In this document: piece by piece, positions 45,346 through 53,770 of the stretch
How positions within the stretch are numbered: position 1 is the first letter of the stretch
Layout of the letters: every line of letters begins with the position of its first letter
Assembly (NCBI GenBank): GCA_900230115.1
Contig: LT907983.1
Coordinates: 3,611,001 to 3,675,000, forward strand
Source of the DNA: Spirosomataceae bacterium TFI 002
GTDB taxonomy: Bacteria; Bacteroidota; Bacteroidia; Cytophagales; Spirosomataceae
DNA length: 64,000 nucleotides
Direction: 5' to 3'
Notes under the pieces: model-generated
The model's database searches: none
What the model was told of the DNA's origin: nothing
The model's input: only the letters and a program-made list of their open reading frames with translations
Translations under genes and position numbers: made by a program

Positions 45346-45922
45346 GGTAAAGCAAAAACAAGAAAATAAGCAACCAAAGTATGTCAAGGAAATGCCAATA
45401 AATAGAGATAAGCTTGATTTTTAGTTGATTTGGCGGATTTACACTGAAGACATAAGAGTCTACATATGAGGTTTTTCTTAAAGCCTCATGTACCAAAAAT
45501 GTAAGAGCAATAACACCGCCTAGCGTGTGAAATATATGTAGGCCAGATAAAATGTAAGTAAAAGAACCTCCTGTACTATTAGCTAAGGTTATTCCACTTG
45601 CCAATAAGGTTGACCAGCCCAAGAGTTGAAGTAATAAAAATAATAGACCAAGGAAATAGCTTGCGGCAATCATCCAGCGGAACTCAGGGAATTTTTCAAT
45701 GCTTAAATATTCCTTGGCTTTCATCAGTGTGAAGCTACTAAGCAAAATTGCAATTGAGCTGAACCAAAAGGATAGAGGGATTTTAATCGGAATTTCATTT
45801 TGTCCCAATTCTTTTCGAACAAAAACAAAAATTATAAATGCGAAAAGTATTACTGAACCCAAAATGCCCAAATAGAGCATAAAGGATAGTGGTTCGCGTC
45901 TTCTGGTAAGTGAGTTAGACAT
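45329..45922 (-). CDS. Cytochrome c oxidase subunit 3 family protein
   Basis: 197 residues, typical of the five-helix COX3/heme-copper oxidase subunit III form. Hydrophobic segments occupy about 13-34, 47-66, 83-108, 120-143 and 173-196. Conserved segments are GWSTLLASG, LSGLHIFHTLGGVIAL (His ligands of family members) and the C-terminal ISIYWHFLDILWLLIF. It is part of a terminal oxidase complex in the inner membrane, but the other subunits are not here. The stop is inside sequence homologous to the RecO start. The gene downstream of a LytTR gene has no recognisable promoter of its own. Confidence 0.9.
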   Translation of the reverse strand: MSNSLTRRREPLSFMLYLGILGSVILFAFIIFVFVRKELGQNEIPIKIPLSFWFSSIAILLSSFTLMKAKEYLSIEKFPEFRWMIAASYFLGLLFLLLQLLGWSTLLASGITLANSTGGSFTYILSGLHIFHTLGGVIALTFLVHEALRKTSYVDSYVFSVNPPNQLKIKLISIYWHFLDILWLLIFLFLLYHATQN

Positions 45923-46073
45923 TTTAGAGTGGACTACTTAAAACTCAAAGCCCGGTTGTTGAAAATTGTTCTCTTTTATTTTAAAACAATGTTACAACGA
46001 ACTGATCGATAAATCGTTTAGCAGTTTTCTCTTTTTTAATTCTTACAACCTTAATCGGAACAATTTGACTTGT

Positions 46074-46415
46074 TTAGCCTAATTGTGCTACAGTGTGTAC
46101 TTGAACCCTTAAGGGATTGTGTGGTTGCCTTCTGCGTGAAATTTTAATAAACTCCTTGGTTTCTTTGATTTTAAAAGATTCCGAATTGGGCATGTAGGTA
46201 GCGTATTGTAGGTTAAGTAACACTTTACGACTTGCTCTGAAAAGCGAGTTTGGTTGCGTACTACAGCGAACCTGTATTTTTTTAAGTGTTGTAGCTACAA
46301 GAAGTTTTTCACCGCTCGTAAAGTGAGCCATAGTGTAATTATCATGTGCTTCAAAAAACTTAATCTCTGCAAGGAAAACACTCCTTCTTGCACCTATCGG
46401 AATCTTTTTTTTCAT
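46074..46415 (-). CDS. Stand-alone LytTR DNA-binding protein
   Basis: 113 residues, made up of little more than a LytTR domain: FLAEIKFFEAHDNYTMAHFT, KIQVRCSTQPNSLFRASRKV and LLNLQYATYMP are the domain's strands. No receiver, sensor or membrane part is present, so it should bind DNA constitutively or be controlled by levels or an unknown partner. It lies 182 bases from a LytTR response regulator on the same strand, with a 151-base gap to cox3. Regulatory targets are unknown. The C-terminal extension (residues 96-113) is not from the domain. Confidence 0.8.
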   Translation of the reverse strand: MKKKIPIGARRSVFLAEIKFFEAHDNYTMAHFTSGEKLLVATTLKKIQVRCSTQPNSLFRASRKVLLNLQYATYMPNSESFKIKETKEFIKISRRRQPHNPLRVQVHTVAQLG

Positions 46416-46596
46416 GGCTATGGATTTTAATCAAGTCCCTGACTACTTAATCAGAAATGTTACTCAATTTACCATATGCATGCTTTTGAAAGACAAAAAT
46501 GTTCTGAATGGGTTGTTTTTTGATATGTATAACCCAATGATTGTTCTGAGTGAAAAGCTCATCTCGAACATCATCCGTAATTGGGCTAATAGGATG

Positions 46597-47307
46597 TTAG
46601 CTTAGTTTTATTTTTTGCAGTATTTCATCTCGATAGCTTTTGCTAAGCGGTATTGTGTGCTCATTCAAGATAATGTGGTCGCTATTGATGGCAGAAACAT
46701 GGTCGAAGTTGACCGCATAGCTACGGTGCACTCTTTGAATCATGGTGGAGTTAATAAGTTCGAGAAGCTGACTGAGGGAGTTTCTTACCACATACTTTGT
46801 GTTTACGAGGTAAATATTCACATATACATGGGAGCTTTCTAGGTAAATAATGTCGGCAACTCTTATTCTTACAAAAAAGTTATTGTCCTTTACAAATATG
46901 GATTCTTTTGCAAGGCTCCCTTTTTGGCTTATTAACTGTTTGTTGAAATTTGAAAAACATATTTCAATGGTTGCATATAGCTCATCCTTGTCAAAAGGCT
47001 TTACGAGGAATGCGGGAGGCTCAGTTTCTTTCACCCGCTCAATGGTTGCTTTGTCGGAATTTGCTGTAAGAAATATGAAAGGAATATTGTATTGAGTTTT
47101 TAGTATCCAAGCGAGGTCTACGCCGTCTTTTTCTCCTTTGATATTGATATCAAGCAAAACAAGATCAGGTTTGAAGTTTTCAAACATTTCTAAACCTTCG
47201 CGAAAAGAAGCTACAGGTTCGTCTACTTCATATCCCATTTTTTGCAATATGAGTCTTAAGCTGTCAGCAATTATCAGTTCATCTTCTACGATGCCAACTT
47301 TAAGCAT
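46597..47307 (-). CDS. LytTR-type response regulator
   Basis: 236 residues. The receiver domain has the acid pocket E8-D9, phosphoacceptor D53 (LLDINIKG), T81 and K103 (LVKPFD). The C-terminal LytTR domain spans about 130-236 (DIIYLESSHVYVNIYLVN, MIQRVHRSYAVNFDHV). It should bind promoters once phosphorylated by the kinase encoded 5 bases upstream at 47313-49244. Target genes are unknown. Confidence 0.93.
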   Translation of the reverse strand: MLKVGIVEDELIIADSLRLILQKMGYEVDEPVASFREGLEMFENFKPDLVLLDINIKGEKDGVDLAWILKTQYNIPFIFLTANSDKATIERVKETEPPAFLVKPFDKDELYATIEICFSNFNKQLISQKGSLAKESIFVKDNNFFVRIRVADIIYLESSHVYVNIYLVNTKYVVRNSLSQLLELINSTMIQRVHRSYAVNFDHVSAINSDHIILNEHTIPLSKSYRDEILQKIKLS

Positions 47308-47312
47308 AGGTT

Positions 47313-49244
47313 TTAATCTGATATTTTAAATTGAATTTCGAAAGTTGATAGCTCTTTGGATTTATGATACTTTACTCCTCCTTCCAATTGCTGAGCTAAT
47401 CGTCTCACTAGCTTTAGGCCCATGTTTTCCGTTTTGGCATCGAGACTGCCATTTGGTAAACCTGGTCCATTATCGCTATAGAACAATGTATAACTTTTAT
47501 CGGTGTTTTCAGTTATTCGGAAGGTAATTTTTCCCAAAGCAGTATTTACAAAAGCATGTTTTAGCGAGTTTGTTATGAGCTCATTACTGATAAGTCCCAT
47601 GGGTACTGCGGTATCAATATCCAATATCGCATTCTCAATTTCATTCAGGAGTATTACTTCTGAGCGTCCCTTGGATAGGGTTCCTACGATTTGACTAAAC
47701 AGCTCATCTATAAATTCTCTAAACTCTACACGGGCAATGTTTTCGGTTTGATATAATTTCTGATGAATGAGAGCAATGGACTTTACTTTGTTCTGGCTGT
47801 CGATTAAAATATTATTTGACCTTTCGTCGTCGCTGTTATGTTTCTGTAATTCAAAAAGCCCACTAATGATAGACAGATTGTTCTTTACTCTATGGTGAAT
47901 TTCTTTTAATAGGATATCTTTTTCCTTTAGTAAAGCGTCTTTTTCTAAGTTATTCGATTCTAGTAAATGGTTCAGTTTTTTCTGGTTTCTTATAAAAATG
48001 AGCGTAATTCCGAGTAATATTAATGTAGCAAGTAAACCTAGGTATAAGAATATTTGATTGTTTTTTGCATCTAGCAATTGTTGGTTTTTTTTAAGAATAT
48101 CAACTTCTAATTCGCTTTCAGCAAGTCGTTTTTCAGAGCTCTCTTTTTCAATTTTTAACGTTCTATTCATGTATTCCTGCTGGTATTCATAAGCTTGTTT
48201 ATAATCACCATTTAGGGCATAAGTTTCACCTATTTTCTGAAGCTTAATTGCAGCATTTCTCTTGTAATTAAGCTTTAGGGCAACATTGTAAGCCTTGCGA
48301 TAGTTAACGAGAGCTGCCTCGTACTCGCCGTGTCTTAAGTCATAATCCCCTAAGCTTTGAAAAAGATAGGTACCAAAAATTGTATTTTCCATTTGATACT
48401 TTGAAAGAGAATCGAGTGCTTTTGCTAGCAAATCGTGGGCTGGTTCATACTTTTCGTCCTCAATTAGATATTCTGCTTTGGATATATTTTCATATTGTTC
48501 GTAATAGGCATCTTTTGTTGCTCTGGCGTAAGTAGTTGCCAGTCTCAAATGCTTATCTCTTAGTTTTATGTCATTTTTGTAAAAAAGAGATAAAGAGGCA
48601 TGCAGCTTTGGTAGGAGGTACTTTTTCTCTGGTGAGTCTGTTTCTTTAAAACCATCCAAGCTCTTTAAAAGGTATTTCTCTATTTCTGCATGGTCATAAG
48701 TTTGGGCATACATTAGGTATAGGTATGCTTTATAAAAGCAGAATTGCGGTGATTCCAGATAAGCCGGGTTATTTTTAAAAAGGGCTGTTTCAGCCTCAGA
48801 GAAGGTTTGCAGACCTTTTTTTAAATTACCATTAAAAACTTCACCAATGGCCTGGGTAAAACTAATATTAAAAGAAAGAATGTCATCTTTACGCTTTGAA
48901 ATATCTAGTTGTTTTGATGCCTCACTCGCAAATACTGCCATCTCATCAAAGTATTGAAAACGCCACATAAGTGAGGCTGCATAACTATTGATTTCGGCTA
49001 AAATGAAGTGATCGACAGGTTGATTATGCTCAAAAAAATCAAGAGCTTCTTTAATTTGAAATTTGGCACTATCTATATTGAATTGAGGCTTTTGAGTATA
49101 ATATTCTGCCTTGCTAAGGTAGTCAGCTACAACCTCGTCCTTTTTTAATCTAGAACTCTGTCCATTTAGATTTGTAGTAAGCAACAACATTGCAATACTA
49201 ACAATGAAGCTGGTTCGATACGCAAGTGGAAACGAGAAAGTCAT
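47313..49244 (-). CDS. TPR sensor histidine kinase (HisKA_2 type)
   Basis: The frame reaches a TTG at 49271; the ATG at 49244 gives 643 residues with a signal-like N-terminus. Residues about 40-370 are helical TPR-like repeats (KAEYYTQKPQF, YKQAYEYQQEYMNR) probably outside the cytoplasm, followed by a coiled coil, a transmembrane segment (about 399-418), and the kinase core: LKEIHHRVKNNLSIISGL with H450/H451, then a HATPase domain (ISNELITNSLKHAF, YSDNGPGLPNG, GLKLVRRLAQQLEGG). It should sense a signal through TPR-type contacts and phosphorylate the regulator encoded next. The kinase class matches HWE/HisKA_2 families usual in Bacteroidota. Confidence 0.9.
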   Translation of the reverse strand: MTFSFPLAYRTSFIVSIAMLLLTTNLNGQSSRLKKDEVVADYLSKAEYYTQKPQFNIDSAKFQIKEALDFFEHNQPVDHFILAEINSYAASLMWRFQYFDEMAVFASEASKQLDISKRKDDILSFNISFTQAIGEVFNGNLKKGLQTFSEAETALFKNNPAYLESPQFCFYKAYLYLMYAQTYDHAEIEKYLLKSLDGFKETDSPEKKYLLPKLHASLSLFYKNDIKLRDKHLRLATTYARATKDAYYEQYENISKAEYLIEDEKYEPAHDLLAKALDSLSKYQMENTIFGTYLFQSLGDYDLRHGEYEAALVNYRKAYNVALKLNYKRNAAIKLQKIGETYALNGDYKQAYEYQQEYMNRTLKIEKESSEKRLAESELEVDILKKNQQLLDAKNNQIFLYLGLLATLILLGITLIFIRNQKKLNHLLESNNLEKDALLKEKDILLKEIHHRVKNNLSIISGLFELQKHNSDDERSNNILIDSQNKVKSIALIHQKLYQTENIARVEFREFIDELFSQIVGTLSKGRSEVILLNEIENAILDIDTAVPMGLISNELITNSLKHAFVNTALGKITFRITENTDKSYTLFYSDNGPGLPNGSLDAKTENMGLKLVRRLAQQLEGGVKYHKSKELSTFEIQFKISD

Positions 49245-49406
49245 ATCTTGGTTGAAAAAACTAAGATACAATGTATTAAGGAAACCATCCCAATGCCCTG
49301 CTTCTATGAAAGCTTAACTGTCCTAATTGCGATTATAAGCCGCCTAAAACTTAGGGAATGGTTTGGAGAAATGAATGGCTTGCTGAGTAAGAGACGTTTT
49401 GCTATT

Positions 49407-50216
49407 TTAAAGTGAACCTTGCCACATTGAAAGCCCTTTGAACTTGGATTCTATGTCAACTTCTTTTTCAAAAATACCGTATACAGTAGATCCACTACCT
49501 GTCATTGAGGCGTAGATTGCACCTTCATCATAAAGCTGAGATTTTAAGTCTGCAATTTTTGGGTAGCTTATCAGTAGTCTTTCCTCAAAGTCGTTTTGAA
49601 TACTGCCTTTCCACATAGAAATCGGTTGGCGAATTAAGTTTATCAAGCTCCTCTCAGGCCTGCGGGGAGTTATGCCCGCATACGCTTCTTTTGTGCCAAT
49701 GTGAATGCTGGGATTTACTAGCACTATATAATATGAACTTAGGTCAATGTCTATTTGCTCGAATTTTACACCACGATCAAATACAAATGAAGGTTTATTT
49801 ACCACAAAAAATGGGCAATCGCTGCCTAGTTGAGCTGCATATTCATGGAGCTGACTATGGTCGAGTTCACACTTAAAAACTTCATTCAAAAGTGTTAATG
49901 CGAAGGCACCATCCGCCGAACCACCACCAAGTCCTGCACCCATGGGAATTACTTTATGCAGGTGAAAATGTGGTTCTTGCTCAACTTGAAAATGAGGTTT
50001 CATAAGTTGAAATGCCTTGTAGATCAAATTGCCCTCGAGTTTACCTGGGATTTCTAAACCTGTTGTATCAAGTTTAAAGCTATCACTATGTACTACTTCC
50101 AAAGCATCTTTCCAGCCAACTGGGTAGAAAATAGACTCAATATTGTGGAATCCATCTTCTCTTTTTTCAATGATATTGAGACCAATGTTGATTTTGGCGT
50201 TGGGGAACGAGAGCAT
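49407..50216 (-). CDS. ispE: 4-diphosphocytidyl-2-C-methyl-D-erythritol kinase
   Basis: 269 residues, within the IspE range. GHMP-kinase motifs: the N-terminal SFPNAKINIGLNIIEKREDG and the ATP-binding loop IPMGAGLGGGSADGAF; a later segment is YASMTGSGSTVYGIFE. The enzyme phosphorylates a cytidyl diphosphate intermediate of the non-mevalonate isoprenoid pathway. ATG at 50216 starts the family motif directly. It is divergent from rpsJ, which has a strong promoter in the intervening 150 bases. Confidence 0.96.
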   Translation of the reverse strand: MLSFPNAKINIGLNIIEKREDGFHNIESIFYPVGWKDALEVVHSDSFKLDTTGLEIPGKLEGNLIYKAFQLMKPHFQVEQEPHFHLHKVIPMGAGLGGGSADGAFALTLLNEVFKCELDHSQLHEYAAQLGSDCPFFVVNKPSFVFDRGVKFEQIDIDLSSYYIVLVNPSIHIGTKEAYAGITPRRPERSLINLIRQPISMWKGSIQNDFEERLLISYPKIADLKSQLYDEGAIYASMTGSGSTVYGIFEKEVDIESKFKGLSMWQGSL

Positions 50217-50261
50217 ATGGGTTTAGATTGTAGTTATTGATGCTATATTAAGGATTATATT

Positions 50262-50291
50262 TTTGAATCTAATAATCTTTCTCTATTTTTG
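50262..50291 (+). promoter_or_regulatory. Promoter of rpsJ
   Basis: TTTG at 50262-50265, an 18-base spacer and TATTTTTG at 50284-50291 match the consensus, followed by GCAGCCCG, similar to the sequence after the rpsF promoter. The leader is about 70 bases. Confidence 0.6.
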
Positions 50292-50366
50292 CAGCCCGAT
50301 TGAGAAGGGTAGGAATAAATGGTTCTTTCTACTGCTTCAATTTCAACTTAAACAATACGAACCGAG

Positions 50367-50672
50367 ATGGCACAAAAAATTAGAATTAAACTAAAGTCCT
50401 TCGATCACAATTTGGTAGATAATTCTGCTGAGAAGATCGTTAAGGCGGTGAAATCTACAGGAGCTGTAGTAAGCGGTCCTGTTCCATTACCAACTAAGAA
50501 AGAGAAGTTTACAGTACTTCGTTCTCCACACGTTTCTAAGAAATCTAGAGAGCAGTTTCAATTGTGTACTTACAAGAGATTGATCGATATCTTCTCTGCA
50601 AGTCCTAAAACTGTTGATGCTTTGATGAAGCTTGAGCTTCCATCTGGTGTTGATGTTGAGATCAAGGTATAA
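50367..50672 (+). CDS. rpsJ: Small ribosomal subunit protein uS10
   Basis: 101 residues. [60 protein letters not shown] and [11 protein letters not shown] are diagnostic of S10. S10 is a 30S protein and also a NusE transcription antitermination factor. Here it stands alone between ispE and a YceI gene, with its own promoter and terminator; in most bacteria rpsJ heads the rplC-containing S10 operon. No other ribosomal gene is adjacent. Confidence 0.98.
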   Translation: MAQKIRIKLKSFDHNLVDNSAEKIVKAVKSTGAVVSGPVPLPTKKEKFTVLRSPHVSKKSREQFQLCTYKRLIDIFSASPKTVDALMKLELPSGVDVEIKV

Positions 50673-50693
50673 GGATATTTTACCAATATGAAG

Positions 50694-50727
50694 AAAACCT
50701 CTCGGTGTAAACTGAGAGGTTTTTTTT
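50694..50727 (+). terminator. Terminator of rpsJ
   Basis: A 10-bp stem (AAAACCTCTC with GAGAGGTTTT) followed by T residues lies 22 bases after the rpsJ stop. Confidence 0.9.
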
Positions 50728-50729
50728 AT

Positions 50730-50774
50730 GTATTTTCGCCACCCTTCGGCTAAACGCTCAGGGCAGGCAAATAC
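50730..50774. repeat. Imperfect 45-nt palindrome downstream of rpsJ
   Basis: Arms GTATTT..GCC..CCCT and AGGG..GGC..AAATAC pair around CTTCGGCTAAACGCTC. It resembles the TTCGGCT...CGCTCAGGG type elements that recur in Bacteroidota intergenic DNA. The rest of the gap 50673-51087 holds only the rpsJ and YceI terminators. Confidence 0.5.
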
Positions 50775-51035
50775 ACTTAGGCACGACTTTCAGCTCATTA
50801 TGCCCCCAGTTTCATTTTCACAAGTTTAGTTTGTGAAATCTCTTTCTACTTTTAATAATTAGTGTAGATAACCCTTTGATTTCGACTTTATCAGTGAGGT
50901 CAGTGTGCTATTAACGTCAAACAGGAATTGCAAATCAAGTTTTGATAGCCATCAGAGTTGACTTTTGTGGTGACTAAGCTTTAAGATTCTTCGCATTTTA
51001 ATTTTCTTTGACCCAAGTCTTCGAAGTCAGGAAAC

Positions 51036-51066
51036 AAAAAAAGCACGCCCTCACGAGCATGCTTTT
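51036..51066 (-). terminator. Terminator of the YceI gene
   Basis: AAAAGCACGC pairs with GCATGCTTTT (one mismatch), loop CCTCACGA, with a T-run on the minus strand. It lies 22 bases after the gene. Confidence 0.8.
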
Positions 51067-51087
51067 CAATTTATGTCTTCTTAGTGT

Positions 51088-51651
51088 TTACTCTTTTGTA
51101 AACTCACCTGAAGCTCTTAGCTCTATGTTATGGCTAAGCATTGCTTCTGGGCTGTCACCAACTCCGAAAGCTGTACGATCAAGGTTTCCTGATACTTTCA
51201 GACCTATCATCATTTTCTTACTACGTGGGTGCTCTATAGGGCCATTCATTGTAACATCAAAAGTTACAGGCTTTGTTACACCGTGCATCGTAAGGTTCCC
51301 TACCATTTTGTATTTTTTACCTTCTACTTTTTTGAACGATGTACTTACAAAATTCAATGTTGGAAACTTCTCAGCATCAAAATAATCAGCACTTTTAAGG
51401 TGCCCATCTCTACGCTCATTGTCTGTGTCAATGCTTGCTATTTGAGCAGTCATTGTGAATTTAGCATCAGATAAGTCTTCTTTGCTTGCTGTGATAGTAG
51501 CATCAAAATCTGTGAATTTACCTTCTACATCCGAAAGCATCATGTGAACAACCGAAAATCCAACATTTGAATGTCCTTTGTCTAATTTCCAAGTTTGTGC
51601 GTTTGCAGATATGGCAAATGCCATCGCTATTACTAAAAGTGTTTTTTTCAT
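51088..51651 (-). CDS. YceI-family periplasmic protein
   Basis: 187 residues. Signal peptide ends near ISANAQ. The mature part starts WKLDKGHSNVGFSVVHMML, then FTMTAQIASIDTDNERRDGH, YKMVGNLTMHGVTKPVTFDV and KVSGNLDRTAFGVGDS, a typical lipocalin-like YceI beta barrel that binds isoprenoids or other lipids. It is monocistronic with its own terminator. Its physiological ligand is not known. Confidence 0.95.
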   Translation of the reverse strand: MKKTLLVIAMAFAISANAQTWKLDKGHSNVGFSVVHMMLSDVEGKFTDFDATITASKEDLSDAKFTMTAQIASIDTDNERRDGHLKSADYFDAEKFPTLNFVSTSFKKVEGKKYKMVGNLTMHGVTKPVTFDVTMNGPIEHPRSKKMMIGLKVSGNLDRTAFGVGDSPEAMLSHNIELRASGEFTKE

Positions 51652-51746
51652 TTTTGATCTAATTTAGAAGTATTTATTTATTAAAGTGTGTTACTACATT
51701 GAATGTCTTAATAGACAATATTTTGATCATAATAATTGCTTATGAC

Positions 51747-52475
51747 TTAGATTTTTTTTGAATCAATAAACTCTCTGAAAACTTTCTTATAGCTATCACT
51801 TACCGGTAGGTATTGGTCCAAAATCTTTACAGAGTCCCTTTCTACTTCCTCTATGGCATCAAATGCAACAATGGTGGAGTTGTGAATTCTAATAAACATT
51901 TCTTTGGGAAGTGCTTCTTCCAAAGATTTCATGGTTTGAAGACTTACAATTTGTTTGCCTTTAGTAATGACGCGTACGTAATCTTTTAAGCTCTGAATGT
52001 AGAGAATATCGGCAAGCTTTACTTTGAGGAGCTTGCTTCCGTCTTTCAAGAAAATATACTCTTGAGAGTTAAATTCTTCCTTTTGATTGGTGGATGGAGA
52101 TTGTTTGTTCTGTTTAAGTTGAATGTGTGCAGTAGCTTTTTCTACTGCTTTAAGGAATCGCTCAAAAGTTATTGGTTTTAATAAGTAATCTATCACATCC
52201 AATTCATAACCTTCAATCGCATATTCTGAATATGCAGTGGTTAAAATCACAACTGGTTTCTTTTGCAAAAGCTTTAATAGCGTGATTCCTGTAATTTCTT
52301 TCATTTGAATGTCGGAGAAAAGGAGATCGACTTCATTGGCCTTAAGAAACTCAAGTGCCTCTAATGGATTGCCAAACGAACGCATCAGCTCAAGGCTTGG
52401 CGTTGATTTAACATAGTCTTCCATCAATCTTCTAGCAAGTGGTTCGTCCTCTACAATTACACAATTGATTTTCAT
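51747..52475 (-). CDS. LytTR response regulator of a YehU-type two-component pair
   Basis: 242 residues. Receiver: acidic E9-D10-E11, phosphoacceptor D55 (LLFSDIQMKEITG), T80, K100 (DYLLKPI). LytTR domain from about 137 to the end (DILYIQSLKDYVRVITKGKQ, FIRIHNSTIVAFDAIE). The start overlaps the kinase stop by 4 bases (ATGA), so the pair is translationally coupled and functions together. It binds DNA, targets unknown. Confidence 0.94.
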   Translation of the reverse strand: MKINCVIVEDEPLARRLMEDYVKSTPSLELMRSFGNPLEALEFLKANEVDLLFSDIQMKEITGITLLKLLQKKPVVILTTAYSEYAIEGYELDVIDYLLKPITFERFLKAVEKATAHIQLKQNKQSPSTNQKEEFNSQEYIFLKDGSKLLKVKLADILYIQSLKDYVRVITKGKQIVSLQTMKSLEEALPKEMFIRIHNSTIVAFDAIEEVERDSVKILDQYLPVSDSYKKVFREFIDSKKI

Positions 52476-53512
52476 AAATCCACTTCTAGTTTAACTTCAA
52501 ACTGATTGTTCTTTCTTTCTGTAGTGAGCTTGTGTTTCCCATTGTAGCTCAAATTTAACCTTCTTTTCGTATTCGAAAGCCCAATTCCAGTGTTAACTGT
52601 TTCCATTTCACCATCTACCACAGAATTACTAACATGGTAAATGCATTTATTACCTTCAAACTTGATAGAAACATTTACCCAAGCGTCGTTGTTAGTTTGG
52701 CTCACTCCATGTTTAAATGCATTCTCCAGATAAGTTATAAAAATAAGAGGAGTGATTTTTAACTGTTCGTAGTTTCCTTCTACAGTCAATACAATAGGCA
52801 CATTATCCTCTAGCCTTAATTTTTCTAAGTCTATATAATTTCTAATGTATTCAATTTCCTTGCTTACGGCTACTTTTTCGCTGTTGGCCTCATAAATCAT
52901 GTATCTCATCATTTGAGAAAGCTTTGAGATAACTTCCTTCGTGTTTGGCGATTGGGTATGTGCCAAGTAGTACAAGTTATTTAAGGTATTGAACAGGAAG
53001 TGTGGGTTGATTTGCTCTTTAAGAAACCTTAGTTCAGATATTAATTTTTCGTTTTCAATTTCCTTTCTTTTGGCTTCCAATTCAAACCAATCCTTGGCGA
53101 ACCTTAACATACTTATAAAGCCTACTATGAATATGGTGCTAATGTAATGTTGAGATACAAAACGCATACTTTGGAAGTAATTCATCATTTTGGGATCACC
53201 TCTCACAATCCACAGTTCACGTTTTAGCCATATATGAATCAAACCTAGGATAAGTAATGGAACAAAGAGCTCCAAAATATATTTAAAAGTGTTTTTATGC
53301 TTAGCAAACCTTGGTAAGAGGATGAAGTAATTAAGGTAACTTATTGCCGCCATAAAAAGTACTTGAGCAATGGCATCCATGGTGGCCTTGGTATAGTCCG
53401 GCTCTACCCCACGTCTAGGGTAAGTGATTTGGTAAAAGAAGAAAGAGAAGTATAAGCCCCAGAAAACTAAGTGTAATAATAGTATTCGGTTTTGCTTAAA
53501 GTATTGCATCAT
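52472..53512 (-). CDS. YehU/LytS-type sensor histidine kinase
   Basis: 346 residues with several hydrophobic segments in the first 140 (for example NRILLLHLVFWGLYFSFFFY, 8-27), then a kinase core starting ELRFLKEQINPHFLFNTLNN with His 171, RNYIDLEKLRLED, and the HATPase segment TYLENAFKHGV and GIGLSNTKRRLNL. It is the histidine kinase of the LytS/YehU family. ATG occurs twice in a row (53512 and 53509). It senses an unknown signal and pairs with the regulator it overlaps. Confidence 0.93.
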   Translation of the reverse strand: MMQYFKQNRILLLHLVFWGLYFSFFFYQITYPRRGVEPDYTKATMDAIAQVLFMAAISYLNYFILLPRFAKHKNTFKYILELFVPLLILGLIHIWLKRELWIVRGDPKMMNYFQSMRFVSQHYISTIFIVGFISMLRFAKDWFELEAKRKEIENEKLISELRFLKEQINPHFLFNTLNNLYYLAHTQSPNTKEVISKLSQMMRYMIYEANSEKVAVSKEIEYIRNYIDLEKLRLEDNVPIVLTVEGNYEQLKITPLIFITYLENAFKHGVSQTNNDAWVNVSIKFEGNKCIYHVSNSVVDGEMETVNTGIGLSNTKRRLNLSYNGKHKLTTERKNNQFEVKLEVDL

Positions 53513-53770
53513 TTGATATCAACTATTTGATAAATCTTGGGTTAAATGTAATTACTTATTGCACTTTGGATGAATAAAATCACCTTTTTTCTACCCTTAT
53601 TGATTAATCTTCGATCCTTCAAGCAAATTTTTCGATTGTTGGCAGAAATGCCGTTTATGACCTATTCGTCGAATATTATAGTCCACCTGTCTATTCTTTC
53701 AAAATATGTCATTCACGTACTATTACTTTGCTTTCGATCCTTGACGACGAGGATATAAACAATTATCTCG

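Noticed and set aside
49245-49271. Longer start of the TPR histidine kinase
   Set aside because: It begins with TTG; the ATG at 49244 places the hydrophobic leader correctly.
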